Assembly (NCBI GenBank): GCA_013365365.1 | Contig: JABVXU010000308.1 | Coordinates: 1-64,000 of the forward strand | Reading direction: 5' to 3' | Source of the DNA: Cruorifilaria tuberocauda | Lineage: Eukaryota; Nematoda; Chromadorea; Rhabditida; Onchocercidae | DNA length: 64,000 nucleotides | Part shown: positions 40,201-55,200 of the stretch, one piece after another | Layout of the letters: each line of letters opens with the position of its first letter | How positions within the stretch are numbered: position 1 is the first letter of the stretch | Program-made: the position numbers and the translations under genes | Notes under the pieces: model-generated | What the model was told of the DNA's origin: nothing | The model's database searches: none | Seen by the model: only the letters and a program-made list of their open reading frames with translations

Positions 40201-43200
40201 AGAGTAAAAGCTTAGAAGAAGTATATATAGTTGAAATATGTATAGTTAATATCTCATCTATTTAGATGGAATATAGTTGGAAGACTAAATCAATTAAGGC
40301 ATGCAAATATTCTCTTTAGAACTGATAGAATAGCAAGAAGCATAAGCATATGAATGGATAAATAATGTGTATGTTTAGTTTACGTTGTGTAGAGAGTATA
40401 AAATATCGTATTGATCACGTGGAACGGAAAAACGAAGAATTTGAAGCGTTGGATGTAATGAATTCTTGACAAATGTATATATTTAATAAAACATCTATTT
40501 CATTCATCCATTCACTTTTTTTTTTCGCTCTTTCCTTTTTAATCATTGGTATTTAAGGAATGAATCGATATATTGACATAATTTGTGAGTGAAAATGGAA
40601 TGCATTTTATATATGTTTGGCATTTTTTGAATTTTTTTTTCATTCTAAAGTTTAGTTATGATATGTATTAAATAGAGATATGATTAGATTGATAAATCAA
40701 TGAGAGAGAGAGAGAGAAGGAGAGGATTAAGTAATTTTGGATTAGCAAGAAAGAGTGACGAGTAGAGGTAGGTACAAGTAATAGTTATTAAGGTAAAATG
40801 TAATCGTTAATTATGTGGTAAACATACTATGAGGAATATTTGTTACTGATATATCATCAGACCAGTTGGATGCTGGAATGTTTCTGTTTAGATCTTACTT
40901 TGGTTGGTTTGATGTTTGTGTTACCTTTACTCAAATTATTTATTCCTATCCTAAATGGTTGCTGATGATAATGGTTTTTTTTTTGGAAGGATACATTGAA
41001 CTATGAAACAGTGAATAAAGATTATTGTTAATTGCTAAAATTATTGAAATCTTATCCAATTGAAATGTTTACTTAAAGTACTAAGATCAGTTCATGTTTG
41101 AGATAATATCAAATAAAATAGTTAGGTGCGAAATAAGGAAAAGTATTGGTACATATGGAAAAGAGTTAATAAATTTAAGAGGAGAAATGCTGAGGTAGCC
41201 ATAATCATTTCATCGAAAGATTATTTCATTTGCTGTGAGACATTAAATATGAACTTTGTACGGTTAATTAAATTACTTTTAACGGTTCACTACTTTCGAG
41301 AGCGAGTTATTTTCGAATTTGTTTGAACTCAAGTGATATTTTGAGGTCATTGCCAATTGGTTAATTGACAACTTCTTGATGGAAATTGTGAATCCTCGAT
41401 GAGATGACCTTGATTTGAAATAGAGAAAGAAAAAGGATGATAAATAACTGGGCAAATGAGGATTTATATTGTTTTTTTTTTCTTAGGGAGATAATTTAGG
41501 GAAATTTTGGAGTTCTGTTTTTAAGAAAAATTTTGCATCCATTTTGTAATCATTTTTTATTGGCCTAATTGTTGCTTATTCGTTATTTTGTATCATAAAG
41601 ACGATCCAATTTTCTCATCAAAGAATACTGTCTGCTATATAGAGGATGATTTAAATAATTTAATTGCTATTTGAAACATTTCTCTGATTGATTAGGCTAA
41701 AATATCATGAAGTAATTTTAGCATATTGTCATTCATTAAACATCGATTCAAAAAAGTGAATACTGCTAATTGTTACCTACATATTTATAATTGCGTTAAT
41801 TTATGTATGCTTTTTTCAATTGTAATATCTTTGTGTCATTTCTCTTTTTTGAACTCATGAAATATCGTAATATGAAATTTAACTCTAATGAAGTAATAGA
41901 ATATTGTAGTACCTATGAATTTCTGTTTCCTTTTATTTTAATTTCAATTTTTAGGTGAATCGCTGGTTTGCAAATCGGCGTCGTAAACAAACTAAACGTC
42001 GAAAGACTGAAACTGCATCACCTCGATCACTTACACTGTCATCATTATCATCATCCGTTGCTGCAGCGAACAGACATAATGCATTGACTGGATTATTAGA
42101 ATCAGAACAGGGTTCAGATTGGCCATCAAAATCACCATCTGGTTAGTATTAGGGAATTTTTCAGATCAATTTCTTCATCATAGAGAAAAAAAAAGAGAAA
42201 AATAAAAAAGAATTGAACATAAAAATATCTTACATTATCCCCATTCTATTATCCTCTGTCATGTGTAAAAAAAGAATTAACCAGTTTAAGGAAGAGTTTT
42301 TTTCAAAAAGAAACTAGGTAAGAAGCATACGTATTTCATGTTGATTATGTTTAAATACTAGGCTACTATTTTGGTGACTGAGATCCGTATAATTATAGCA
42401 TCACTATTTAACATTTTTTGGGGAAAGTAGTGGTGGAAGGTTTGGTAATAAGGTATCACGTATGAAATTGGACTTCATACATTCATAATCACATAATGAA
42501 TAGACAATCAATATTTGGATGATATATAATTTTATTATCCTATGATTAGCAGGAGGAACTTTGCTCAGGCTTCTTGCTTTATTTCTGCTAATTACTACAG
42601 ACAAGATATAAATTGAATTTTCATCGTCACACACAAACTAACTATATGCAATTGTAAAACATAATTCAATTGAAAAATATACGCATACAATCATTTATGT
42701 CATATTACAATAACCTGTATTTCTTGGAAAGTATTACAGTGCGAGAGAATTGTATAAGATGTTATTTTCTACTTCGGTAGAGGTCCCAAAAGGAAGAAAA
42801 AGAGGAAATAGAGAAATGAGATGAGTAAGGGGATTCGCTGAAGTTCTAAAATTTGTTTCAATCTTGATATGAGAACCTGATTATTTCATATAGAAAGGTC
42901 CGATTAAAGGGATAAATAATACTGGCTTTTTTGGGGTTTACATTTTTTAATAGCTTTGCTTTTTTAGTAATTAATTCTCTCTCTCTCTCTATATGTATCT
43001 TATACATTATATATATATATATATCTTAGTGGATGTATATAAGGAGAAACAGTTGTTGTTGCTAACGGATAAGATAGTAGCAAGGACAGTTTCTACGGTA
43101 TAGAAGTCATATGAGTACCAGTTCTTTCAAGTTATTCGGTATGTTTAAAATAAATTATCCCTTGTGGTAACTCTTGATGATAATAAAAAGTTATTGCAAA

Positions 43201-46200
43201 TTTTTCTCCAATATTCTATCACGCTTTCCTGTTATTAGCTCATTAATATAGCAATTATTAGAGTGATTATTCAAAATTTCCTCTTATTATTATTTTTATG
43301 CTCGAATACATTAGGCCTATATGACATTTCTGTTCATGATCATATTTGTACAACTTTTCAAAGAATTTGAAATGTTAATGCCACTCTAAAATATTCCATT
43401 TGTATCATTCAAACATTAAAAATATACCACTTATATCAAAATACCAGTCATTTTATTTGAAATCGGTGAAATCATAAATTTGTTATTGCTGTTTGCTAAA
43501 CTTTTAACCAGTGCTATCGAATTTTCAAATTAAAAATATAGCTTTCGAATTCTATTATATATTTAGGCCGTGACATAATTACGCTTTGTTTCCAGAAGTA
43601 TCTTTGTTGAAGTATATGTGGTTAGGTGTTAATAATGGGATTATTCGTAGAGTACGGGAGTTATTTGTTTTAGTTGTCGCCAAGAACGACCATTTCTTCC
43701 CTTCCTTATAATCTTTTTAATTGTTATCCATATCGTCTGTCCCATTCATCCGTTAAAATACGGGAGAATACGAAAGAGTATAAATATTTCTCTCATTTCT
43801 TCCATATATCATTGCAAGAGGAAAAATTTGCGAACGAAATTATTGCAAATTTCAGAAGTTACTTTTTTTTAGTCATTTTGAATTGTTTGTCATCATGCAT
43901 TTCGCGAGCATGGATGTCTCCAGAACTTGAAGTTTATTGAGAATGTATTCTCCTGAGGAATGCATGTCATTTCTGCATCTTTGCTATATTTAACATTGCA
44001 ATTACTCCCTGTTCTATATTACTTAAATGAACAAAAGTTTTTAAAAAAAAAAGGTTATAAAATAAAGGGGAAGCAGAAAAGGAACAAAATAGCATACCAT
44101 ACATAGATCATAAAAGAAAATGAGACAAAATAAAAGTCTAGTGAAATTATAGGTTCATTTTTGAGACAGGTTTGAAATTTTCTACCTAATCTAAAATTGA
44201 TTTATACCTACAATGATGAATAACTATTATACGTATGTACGTGCTCAATGGTACACATTGTGGTAAAAACCAATTAAATGAACGGGGTAGAATGAGACAA
44301 ATTGCACCTAGATTACAATTGCTGTATTAATAATTAGGAATGACGAGGTTGAGTGTACACGCATTCGATGAATGAATGAGGCGCGGAATTCATAAATGAT
44401 AAAAATGAGCAGTGGTTTCAAGTGTTTGTAGAAGAATGAAACAAGTTATTGTCAAATAATTGTAAAAGTTGTTAAAAAGATGCTTGTCTTCCTTTCACCT
44501 TCTTCTTTAATTTAGGGAATAATTAAATTTTAATATATTCATGGAAATAAAATTGAGAACTTATTATAGTTATGGTTTTAGTAATAAGCTTTTATAAAAG
44601 AGTATAATAATGCTTGTTATTAAAAAGTTCTTTTTTCCTTTTAACTACTAGCAAAGGCGGCCTAGTAGGATTGTTTTCTTTCTCAAGGAAGAAGTTAGCA
44701 GTGAATGTTGTCAATAAGAAGAAAGCTATAAATGTGTATAAAGGTGTAAAAGTAATGCTATTGTTTTAAGCAAGAGTTGTGTAACAAACAAAAGAATATT
44801 ACTGAATTTTTGAAATATTTCAGTTTAAGCAATGCTTATCTTAAAAAGCTATGTGTAACATAGGAAGCAGGCTAACGTCTTTCATTGTTGCAATAAAACT
44901 TTTTTATTTTCGACTATAAAAATATATATATACTCTGTTCGATTTCTGCAAGAACCAAGGAATACATAAGTGAATGAACTGGACAAAATAATTAACTGTA
45001 TTTATGATTTCATCTCTTTAATTCATTCTTCATTAGATATTTAGGAAGCATATTAAAATTGTGAAAAACAATGAGAAAATTAAAATTACTTTAATGAAAA
45101 ATTAATAATGAAGCGAAAAATAAAGATAAATAGTTAAAGGGAAGAAGGAATGCACAATTTTTTCTTTTCTCTCTTTCCTTCAATTTTAGCAAAATTTCGC
45201 AATTTCAATAAAAGCAGAATACATTAAGTAAATTTACGAACTAGCTAATAGATGAAAAGAAGCAAAAAAAGTTCGAGGGAACTATGAGCATCATTCAGTG
45301 AGAAAGAAGAAAACTTGCCATTTTAAAATCTTTTCTTTTTTTTCATTCCTTCTCAATGATTTTGAAAACGAGCAGCAACTTAACAAAGTGAAAAAAAAAA
45401 ACGACAATACTTTGGAAAATTTCTTTTACGTTAAATCTTTTGCTTTTTTGCATCATTTAAGTTTTGAGATAGAGCTAGCTATATTCGGTTTTAAAAATAT
45501 ATTTGACATATTTCATTTTGCATCAGATTTTATCTAGTGGATTCGAGAAATATATGAATATGTTGTAAAGAATTTCATTAAATTTTCTTTTTTTGAAAGT
45601 TTAGTGAAAAAAAAAAACTATTTCATGTTGCAGAAAAACGTAGTTTATAAAAAAAATTTTATGGCTTGGAGAAAAAAAATTGATTCTTAGGAATATAATT
45701 TCATTTAACCAAAATATAACTTTTGGGATCAACAAAGTTTAATGATGTATCGATCGTATATGGTGGATACCGAATTTTGAGTTTATAATTTCTTTGGCAT
45801 GATTTATTCGTATTTTTTTCAGATATGGAAAATTCTTGGTAAATATTTATCAAATCATGAATATTATGAATGAAGATTTTTTGAATTTACTGAAGTACGT
45901 GAAATAATTCTAAATTACATAAGTTTGTATTCTTTCCAAAAATTTTTAAATCTTGGAAGTTTTTTTTTTCTTCGTAATATTTTATAAGTTTAAATCTTCA
46001 ATTTTTACTTATGATAAATTAAACTGTTAAGCGAGATTAATTTTAACATATTGCAATTTAATTTGAAAATTTTGGTTTGGGAATAACTTTTACAAATGAT
46101 GGAGGTTAGTTGTATATTTATTTTATGAAGTATGGATCATATAATAGTAGTAGAAGTAGTAGTAGTGAAATGCAAGTACTGAAATAATGAATCATTTATA

Positions 46201-49200
46201 GAAAGAAGCTTTTAGACTGATATGTTAACAGGTAGTATTAACAGCTGTCGTTGGTGACGGTAGATTATCTCGTCTAAAAAGACCAGATGTTCAGTTCTCT
46301 TCTTTTTTTTCTCTTTCTCCCTTTTTCCTCCTCCTACTTCCCCTTACTATATTGAATGATTAGCTGAAAAAGGTTTTAGGGATTTTAAGATAGAATTTCA
46401 AGATGGAAATTGGTCTATCTGTTTCCCTAAGGAATTTTAAATGATGCAAAAGAGGAAAAAATATCTTTGAATTAGCAGTGTTTAGTAGCTTCTTTTCGTT
46501 AATTATGTATTGTTAATTAACTTTTAGTGCTTAAATTTATTAGTAAGCTTGTATATAATGAGGGATTATAATGCACTATAGCATTAAGGCTTGGGAAATT
46601 CCCGAGAATTCGAAGATTATGTGAATATGTAGTAGTAATATTTCGAAAACTGAAATTACTATGCTAAGGTTTCATTTGCAGTATTATCTTCCTCAATCTT
46701 TAAGAAATTCATTATATAGGAGCGGAATTCGGTATTACAGCTCTTTTTCTTTCTTCGTCTCTCCCTCTCTCTCTCTCTTGTCTCAGTTTTATCGATTATT
46801 GAGATTACGAAATTGTTCGTTTAATTCACAACCAAAATGCATACCTCATGTTTCGTATGGTTATGAAATTTAAAATTTTAATTTAAGGATGAAAAGAGGT
46901 GAAATTGATGAGAAAGGAAAGTAGGAAATAGAGTGGGAGAGAATGGAAGATAGCAAAATCCTATGAGCGATGAGAAAGATTAAAAGGAGGAGAAAAAGAA
47001 GGGAGGTGCATTGTATGTGGATGAAGAAATGAGGTTATAAGGTTAAAGGTCAATGGATGGTTGTGAGATTGAAAAGGATGACAATGAGTTGAAGGGTGGT
47101 AGATAGTGAAATAGATGGGGGAGAGTAAAACGTTGGTTATTTCACTGGAGGTATTGTGCATTGATGGAAATGAGTAGTGATGATAATGATGATGATAATA
47201 ATGTTCGTTACTTGTTTGAAGGTCTTTCATATGTTAATAGTTGTGATAATGATAATAATGATGATGAAATGATTATTTTGAATAATAATTTTGGAACTTT
47301 ACCAAAAAATATTACCTTTTATACATCTATATGCAAATTTTTCATTTTTAAATGAATAATTAAAGAGTCATAATCGAGCTTTGATTTCACTATTGCGTGC
47401 GGGAGTGTTTGGGAGACGGTTGTTTTCTTTTTTGTCTTTCAGTTTCATTTATTATTAAAATTAATTTAGAAGTTTTTTTGTCTTTTTAACTTGTCGAATA
47501 AAAAGTTATCGTTATATGCTTACTGTATTGTAAGTAAGCATTTGATTATTTTAATTTTCGGCTTGTTTAATATAGCATAGAAGAGATAAATGTTACTGTT
47601 AAGTTGAAGTATTATTAAATGATGTTAAGAAAAAGTTTATAGTTGAACCCTAAATTTTTTGTTTTTTATTTTTTGCTATCATTTTTTGGTTATTTTTGCT
47701 ATCATCTATTTAATGTGTGTTTAAATTTATCATGCAATTGCAATGAAATTATCGTGACGAGATAAACAGAGATATATGAAGGAGAAGAGGAATTTCGTAA
47801 TATCTGAGAAAGTTATGCTTTGTGATAGCTATTATTAAACTCCAATAGAAAGATAACATGCATTAACGATGATAAGCAATTTGATATCTTATTTGATATT
47901 TTACACTATAAGTCAGGAAATTCGTTTTATGATAAGATGATAATGTCGAGCTGTTTATTCTAGCTGAAAAATCGAAATGCTACTGCTCTCTATATTTTTT
48001 GATATTAGCAAAATTTAATGATTGGTTTTTTTTTGTCTATCAAGACGTTTATTATTTTATATCTTTTTTTTTTCATTTAATAAAATTTAATACTTTAATC
48101 TTTTTTCGAATTTCATTATATTATTGATTGCTATGTAAGCATGCATTTTCCATTTTGCTCATTTAAATGAATCAATCAATATAATGGAAAATTTCTCAAT
48201 TGAAATTAGAAAAGACCTTCAACCTGCAATAGACGAGAACCTAAAATTGTTAATGGGATTGAATGGGGTCGAAGGGAAGAGGTGAAATGACAGGTAGTAA
48301 TGGTGATGGGTGAAAGGATGATGACTTCCGTCTTTTTTTTCCGCTTCTTTAATTCTGTACGCGTTTTTTTTTCTTCGTCCGTCCCCGTAAATAATCTTCT
48401 TCGATTGCCGCCTCGAAACTCATTTCATATCTATTTTGCATTCATCATCATACCAATGAAGGCAATCAGAAGAGGCTTTACACTGGTCAAAATGTATGCC
48501 CATTTTCATCATGAAATAGGTAAAAAGAAAGAAGTAAAAGAGAGAAAGAGAGAGGAATATAGATCGATCTAGGCTAAGCTTGCTTATTTTTATTTAATTT
48601 ATTCCTTTATCCCATTTTTCTCTCCTTTCACCTCACTTTCCCTCTTATTTCAAAGAGTTTTTTTTCCTCTCTCTTTTCTATCGTATCATTTTATTTCCTC
48701 TTTTTTTTCACCCCTCTCTCTCTCTCTCTCGGTCTTTCTTTATCCGCTTTTTTTTTATTAGATATTTATTATGAAATGTAGCTGTATATATCGTTACATT
48801 TTAATCAATTTTGTTTGTTTCTTGTTTTTGAAAAAGGATGAAATTAATTGTTTACTGTTGAAACTGGTTATATTTCTATTGTTTGTTTATCAATACTTGT
48901 TTTTGTAGAATAGAGAGAACAAGTTGAAGTGATAGCATCATCTTCATTTCATCAGATGGATTTTTCTTTTTCGTTTTTTTTTCTCTCTCTCTTGATTGAA
49001 TGTTATTATATATACGGAAGTGTGGAGAAGAGAAAGAGGATTTTGACTGTAAAACATTTACGGATACGCTGAAGAAATTTTGTTTATATAAAGAAGAACA
49101 AAGAGAAATTAAAATTAATATGAAGAGAAGATATCTGTTAGTGTGGTGTTAGAATTGCCTGTGAATTTTTTTTCAGATATCGTGGACGGTAATATATAGT

Positions 49201-52200
49201 AAGAATTAATAAAATCTAGTTTTCTCTTTGTTTCCTTCATTTCTTTCATATTTGTTTCATGATACCTGAATGACCTGACCTATAGAAGTAGATTGATTAA
49301 AGTTGAAGTGTTTCCTTTAAAAAAAAAAGATACTTAATTACAAGTTTAGTTTTACTTTTACTTTTGAGATTAAATCTTTTAAAATGTTGAATATATGGCA
49401 TGTGAAAATATTTCGGATTTAAAAAAACCAGATTTTCATTTATGAATAAATATTTGTGGGAAAAAGTTTGCATTCTTTTCGTTTTTTTTTTTGCTGAAAA
49501 GCGGTCGGATTGAGAAGTTAGTGAGATTTGTTGATCGGTTATATAGTTCTGATAGAGTTTTTTGATTCGTTAGCAATGTGTTTTTGGGAAGGATGTTAAA
49601 TTGTTATTTTCTTCATTTACTTCTTAAATAAACAGAAGTAATTTTGAGAAGGAATGATTTACAAATTAGCAGATTATTATTTACTTCATATGTCGAAATA
49701 GCAAATGAATTAGCTGTTATTTTGTGAATAAGATAAACATTTTTGCAAATCTCTTTTTTTCACATGATTTCATTTTAAGGACCTTTTCTGAGTGAAGATG
49801 CGGTACATATTACATCTACTTGGTGTTTTTGCTATGCTTTACTTTAATAGACCATATCCGTTATATTTATGTGTAATTCTCTTAGCAATAGTAACCAGGG
49901 AATTTTTTTTTATTAGTTCAATTTATCATACATCAGCATATCTTGAAACAAATCGCTATAGCTAAATCGCACATATCTTTAATTTAATCTTACCGATAAT
50001 ATCATATTTAGGATCAAGTTTTCATTGTTTGATTATTATTAGCTCGTTTCAGGTTTATTTCTTCGTGATAAAACCAAATCCAATGATAAAATTTTCCAGA
50101 CATTGTTTATTAAGTTTCTATTTAAAAGGATAATAGTTGTTGATTCGATAATCTCTAGATATGATTTCAGTGAAACTGTAAAGATTGATTTTTGAACGAT
50201 ATGGAAAATATATTATGGAGTCTCTTAATTTCATTAATTAGAATCTAGTTTGTTGAACACAACCACACGAGCAGGTTTTTTTATATGCTTTATCACTGCT
50301 GAGTAAATTTTCGCAAGGTGTTTCGGTAGCATCCTTTTTAATAGGACTTTTTGATTCATACCGTTACTCATCATTAAACACTGGGTGAAGAAAGAGGAAA
50401 TAAATACTTTAAATTTAATTGATCTGGTTATGGGCATTAGTAGAAAGGACTTCTTCCTCTTATAGTTCTTCCACAAACTAGATACATTACTTAACTTTTT
50501 GAATTTGCTGGAATTACTGTTCTCGTGTAAGGTGATAAAATTATCGTAAGTGATAGGAATTGAAAAGGAAGCCATTTTCTTCATCGTTTCCAATATAGCT
50601 TTTTTTAAATAAAAATTTTATTTTTTGACGAAATTTTGAAAATGTTTAGGCTGTCATGAACTTTTTTGAATTCAGGATTCACTGATAAATAATTTATTTG
50701 ATTTGATTAGTTTGAGTTACTGAATATCGTCAAATTATACTTCAGTTGAGTGAAAATTGAGGTCTTTCTTTGTTGGTTGTACAAATTAACGTTAATGCTT
50801 TATTCAAAACCGTTGGTAACAGCAATTAGCTAGGGTAAGCTAGTTGTATTTAGTTGTATCTAACGCCCATCATGAAAAGATAGAGCACAAAGAAACTCTT
50901 ATACAATGGTGCACCGATATAGCATAAAGATTAAAGGTCATGGGATATATGGGTTAATTGAAACAATTAAAATGCAAATTGTATGAAAAAGTGGTAAATC
51001 CTCCATCATCCCTAAAAGATGATGATGATGAAATTCTGGTTAAAGCAGTGGTAAATTAAATTAACCTTTAGTCATCCCTTTAGAAATAAGATGAAATGGC
51101 AGTGAATTGAGATAAAATGAGAAACATAGGATCTGTTTTAACTGAGCATATCTTCTAATGTATTATTGATTAATGTTGATTAATTTTCTTCTAAATTACT
51201 AAGAAGAAATATATAAAAGATACTCTTAAAATTGAATGATAGCCAACTTTTGTTCTTGTTTGGCTAAATCAGTTATATTTGTTTAGTAATTGATAGCTAT
51301 AATATAAATAGAAGAAGTAAATTGTTTATAGAATATTTTTGATAATTTTAATTTTCATCTTGAATCAGCAGCAGCGGTACATTTTGCTAGCATTACTTCC
51401 TTCCTTATTCTTTCTTCTTGATGAATGTTTCATTTGTTGTTGAAATGGAAATTTTTGCAAGCGTGCACTTCAGCAAAAGAATAGAATGTTACTGGGAATT
51501 ATTTATATTTTGAACTATTATTGATCAATACTATGTACATATATATATATATATATATGCTGTTGAAATTCTTTTGCTATAAATTGTTTGCATATTTACT
51601 CGTGAGGGTTGAAATTCATTTATTTGATTATTTATCTACTGTATCAGAGATTTGTAGGGAAGGAATACTTGAGATAAGAAATATATTTCTAAATGAAGTA
51701 AATAGGACGGAAAGATTTTTGAAGGAATTTTAATTAAGTGGATAGCGTTTCTCAGTAAACACCATTGTGATATTATCATCATGATAGTTGGTGTAATAGT
51801 GGTGGGAATAAAAAAAATATGTTTAGATTTGTTAAAGATTGTTTGAATCGTGTGTGAAATTATCAATTCGAGTTAGTTTGTTTTTTATTATATTTTACTG
51901 AATTATATATTAATTCAGTTTTATAGAAAACTACATATATATCAGAGAAATGATATTACTATATGTTTATATTGATATTATTATATATTTATTATAGAAA
52001 AGTTAAGAATTATATGGTTGTTATATTTTATCGAATTTCAATGTAGAAAACTGTAATATGTGAAATCATATTATATGAATTATTTGATAAATCATGATAA
52101 CTGTATCATTTTCATTTCATGTTTATTCTATTTTGAATAGATGATAAGTTTGTAAGGTTTTTTTAAAAAGAATGAACGAGAAATTATCTTCCATATTTTT

Positions 52201-55200
52201 TTTGCGTTTTTTTTTTAAAATAAAATTTATAGTTTGAGGAAAAATTTTTGGGATAAGATAATGGAATACTAATGGGAATAAAAATGAAGGAAAAGAGTAA
52301 GAAAGACAAAAGAGCATCTATTGGTGGATGTTTTTGTTTGCTCAATTTTTCATCGGACTATGATGGCGTCAGCTGAGAAGAAGAAAAAGATGAACAATTG
52401 AGTTGATAGCATGTAGTTTGTAATTTTAGGCTTTGAAGAAAGGAGACGTGAAGCTTAAGCGTAGAATAGGATTTGATTTTTTTTTTCTAGTTTATGTTTG
52501 TGAAATTAGTTAGTGAAGTGAAGTGTTGTTGAAATGGTTTACGTTTTTTATCGATAACGTATCATTAAAATTATTGGACGAAAACCTCAGTGATTCATAA
52601 CGATTGTGTTGATTTTTCGTTTTCAACATTGTGTAAATGTAAAAATTTTTGATCTCTGTTCTCATTGGATGAAATAATTTTTTCATTCGATATAAGTTAT
52701 TAATTTTAATACATAGTTATTACTTAATGATCCTTCATAGTTTGGGTTATATGAAGATATTGAGTAAGATGATGATTTAAATAATCTCTTATCTTTGAAT
52801 AGTGAATTATTGGTTTTGTTCTATATTAAAAGAAATATAGATAATAGAGCTTTAACTTAATACGGTTCATAATTCTTAATTCTCCTTTTTTTTTTAAATT
52901 GATTCTGAAATTTTAGGAAAAGAGAATAAATATACTACGTGAAATATGTTGTATTCGAAATTAACGTATCTATTATATATATTATTATTATTGCTAGAAA
53001 TGCCATATGGCTAATTTGGCTCACTGTTTACTTGTAATATTTTATGAAAAATGTGCATCTTAAAAAAGTTTATTTTCTCTGAGAGCTTTGGAAATGTTAA
53101 TGGAGAATGGATGTGTGTTGTTCGCAGAGATATGACATGTGATCTTTCTGGATAGTCCGTTAGCAGTTGGCGTCCATTTTATTAATACTTATTGTTTAGT
53201 TGCTTCGTGTGTATGTGTATGTGTATGTGTGTGTGTGTGTATGTGTATGTGTATATTTGCTTGTTATTTAACTTAACTCGTTAGTAATGGATGAAGAAAC
53301 GAATAGATTATATAAAATTGAATGAATCTGATGTTGATTGTTTTAATGGTTTTCGAAAAGCTGTGATTTAAAAGTAGCTAAAATGCTCGAGTTTTTTTCT
53401 TTGTATGAAATACTTCGATTAGATTAGAACTTAGTGTATTTATGTGCAATGCACGGAAAAAGATTGCAAGAGTAAGTAATTACAGGAAATTTTCCAATTT
53501 CCTTTCTTGAAACTGTCTTTGCATAACCTTGAAACTTTTTTTGGAATCATTCAAGAGGATTACAAAGAAAATTCTCTCTGTTCTGTAGAGATAGGGAAAA
53601 ATGTTTTGGATTGTCATGAAATTTTAATCGTGAAACGAAGAGGTTGGTTTTGCTAGATATATATATTTAGAGTGAAATAATAACTAAAGTAAAAAGCTCA
53701 ACTTCAATTTATCAAGCAGAAAATTATTTAGTAAGGATTAAAATATTATGGATTAAAAGATTCATGTAAGGCAAATTGAGGAAGTTGAATTTAGCTCATT
53801 GAATCATGAGATTTTCTGACTTTGAGAATTAATAGCAATGAGGTTAGGATTTAATTCAAAGAGAAATAGTTTTAAAAATAATGAAAGTAAAAAGTGATAA
53901 GAATATAGAAATGTAAACTAAGAGAAGAGAGAGAGGTAATTGTAAAAAAATTTTTGAGAGAGATAATTGTAAAAAAATTTTTTTTAATATTTGCTGCATT
54001 TATTGTTTTTCGCTAAATAATTAAAATGTTGTGGTAATTACCACAATGCCGTAAAACTGAGGAAAAGATTCGAATTTCGGATAACCATTCCCGCCCAAAA
54101 CCGTTTATGAGAACTAGTTTCCGATTTTCTTTATTCTTTTTATGGGTTATTCAGTTCTTCGGGAAAGATTGATTACTGTTACAGACGGCGAAACTTTGAA
54201 CTCTTCTGCTTCTTTTGCTCCAATTTTCCATTTTTCAGATGAGACACTATAACCGTATAATGATTTAAATATATATTTGGAAGGGTACTTGAGACAAATC
54301 TTATATGATATTTTATAGGTATATAATGTTTTTGAGTATACTAATCAACTGTTTAAAATGTAACTATTTTTCTAGCTATATGTTGCTTATGTTAAGCATG
54401 ATCCACAGATTCTTCAGCTTCCAAATTTTTGTTTAACATTTACACAGAGGATTGAATTAGAGTTTAAACTTAGACAGTGCTGCTCTAAGAATAATTAGAT
54501 TACAGCAAGAATTTCATTACTCATTTCTGAATTCGCATACTCTCTGATGCGATGATTTTATATTTGATTTAGTTTGATATTTTCCTTTCCTTTTGCAATC
54601 TCAGTTTTTCTTTTTTATTGCTATCATCTTCGTAAATTTTGCTTGATTATTTTCCTGGGGATATTTTGCTACCTCGTAAAAATCATTTCCAATTCACTAT
54701 TACTTGTAATCAGTATTTAGTAACGTACAACTGTTTAAGTACTAATTAATAGGAAGATTAATTGATTTGGCATATTCAAGAATATGATTTGTCTTTTATG
54801 GTCAGAGTTCCTTTAGCCTGAATATTTTCAAATATATGAATTAAATATTCAGCTTATGGATATTTTTGTTTGATAATTAAAGTGGAGTTTAAATTGTTTT
54901 TGAAGACTGATAAAATATAGTAGTAATTAAGTCTATCATGCAAGTTTTCGAATTTTATTTCATTTCCTTTTTATAGATTCTATTGAAATCGGACAAAAGA
55001 AAAAATCGGAAATGGTAGTTCATACGGCACATTCTGATTTGCGTAAAACCGATATTGAAACGTTGAAAGATGAACTGCGTCGGAATCCACCATCAGCACA
55101 CATATCAAATAACACTTTTCAGCAGGTACTAAAAATCTTTGTTCTACATCTTAAAAAAAATGCTTATAATGTGATTTGATTCTTGTCTTTTTTCTTACTT

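Larger units (their letters stand above)
42142..54976. other. Third intron of the homeobox gene (12.8 kb)
   Basis: Very long AT-rich intron with CT and TA runs (42976-43024, 46752-46780), polypyrimidine stretches (48590-48740), a TG/TATG run (53206-53256) and an 18-bp palindrome at 54029. A minus-strand frame of 119 codons at 50234-50593 is the longest non-repetitive open frame outside the gene models. I find no exon that could add to the homeobox protein in phase. Confidence 0.7.

Noticed and set aside
43674..43940. 88-codon plus-strand frame in the big intron, considered as an extra homeobox exon
   Set aside because: No acceptor/donor pair in the required phase 1-1, and the sequence is unlike the rest of the protein.
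46961..47355. Opposed open frames rich in His/Tyr and Asp/Asn
   Set aside because: Both come from a GAT/AAT-rich low-complexity stretch.
48300..48572. 90-codon frame in a relatively GC-rich patch, considered as a bacterial (endosymbiont) insertion
   Set aside because: The protein is low-complexity Phe/Arg/Lys-rich and shows no bacterial family; surrounding composition is that of the intron.
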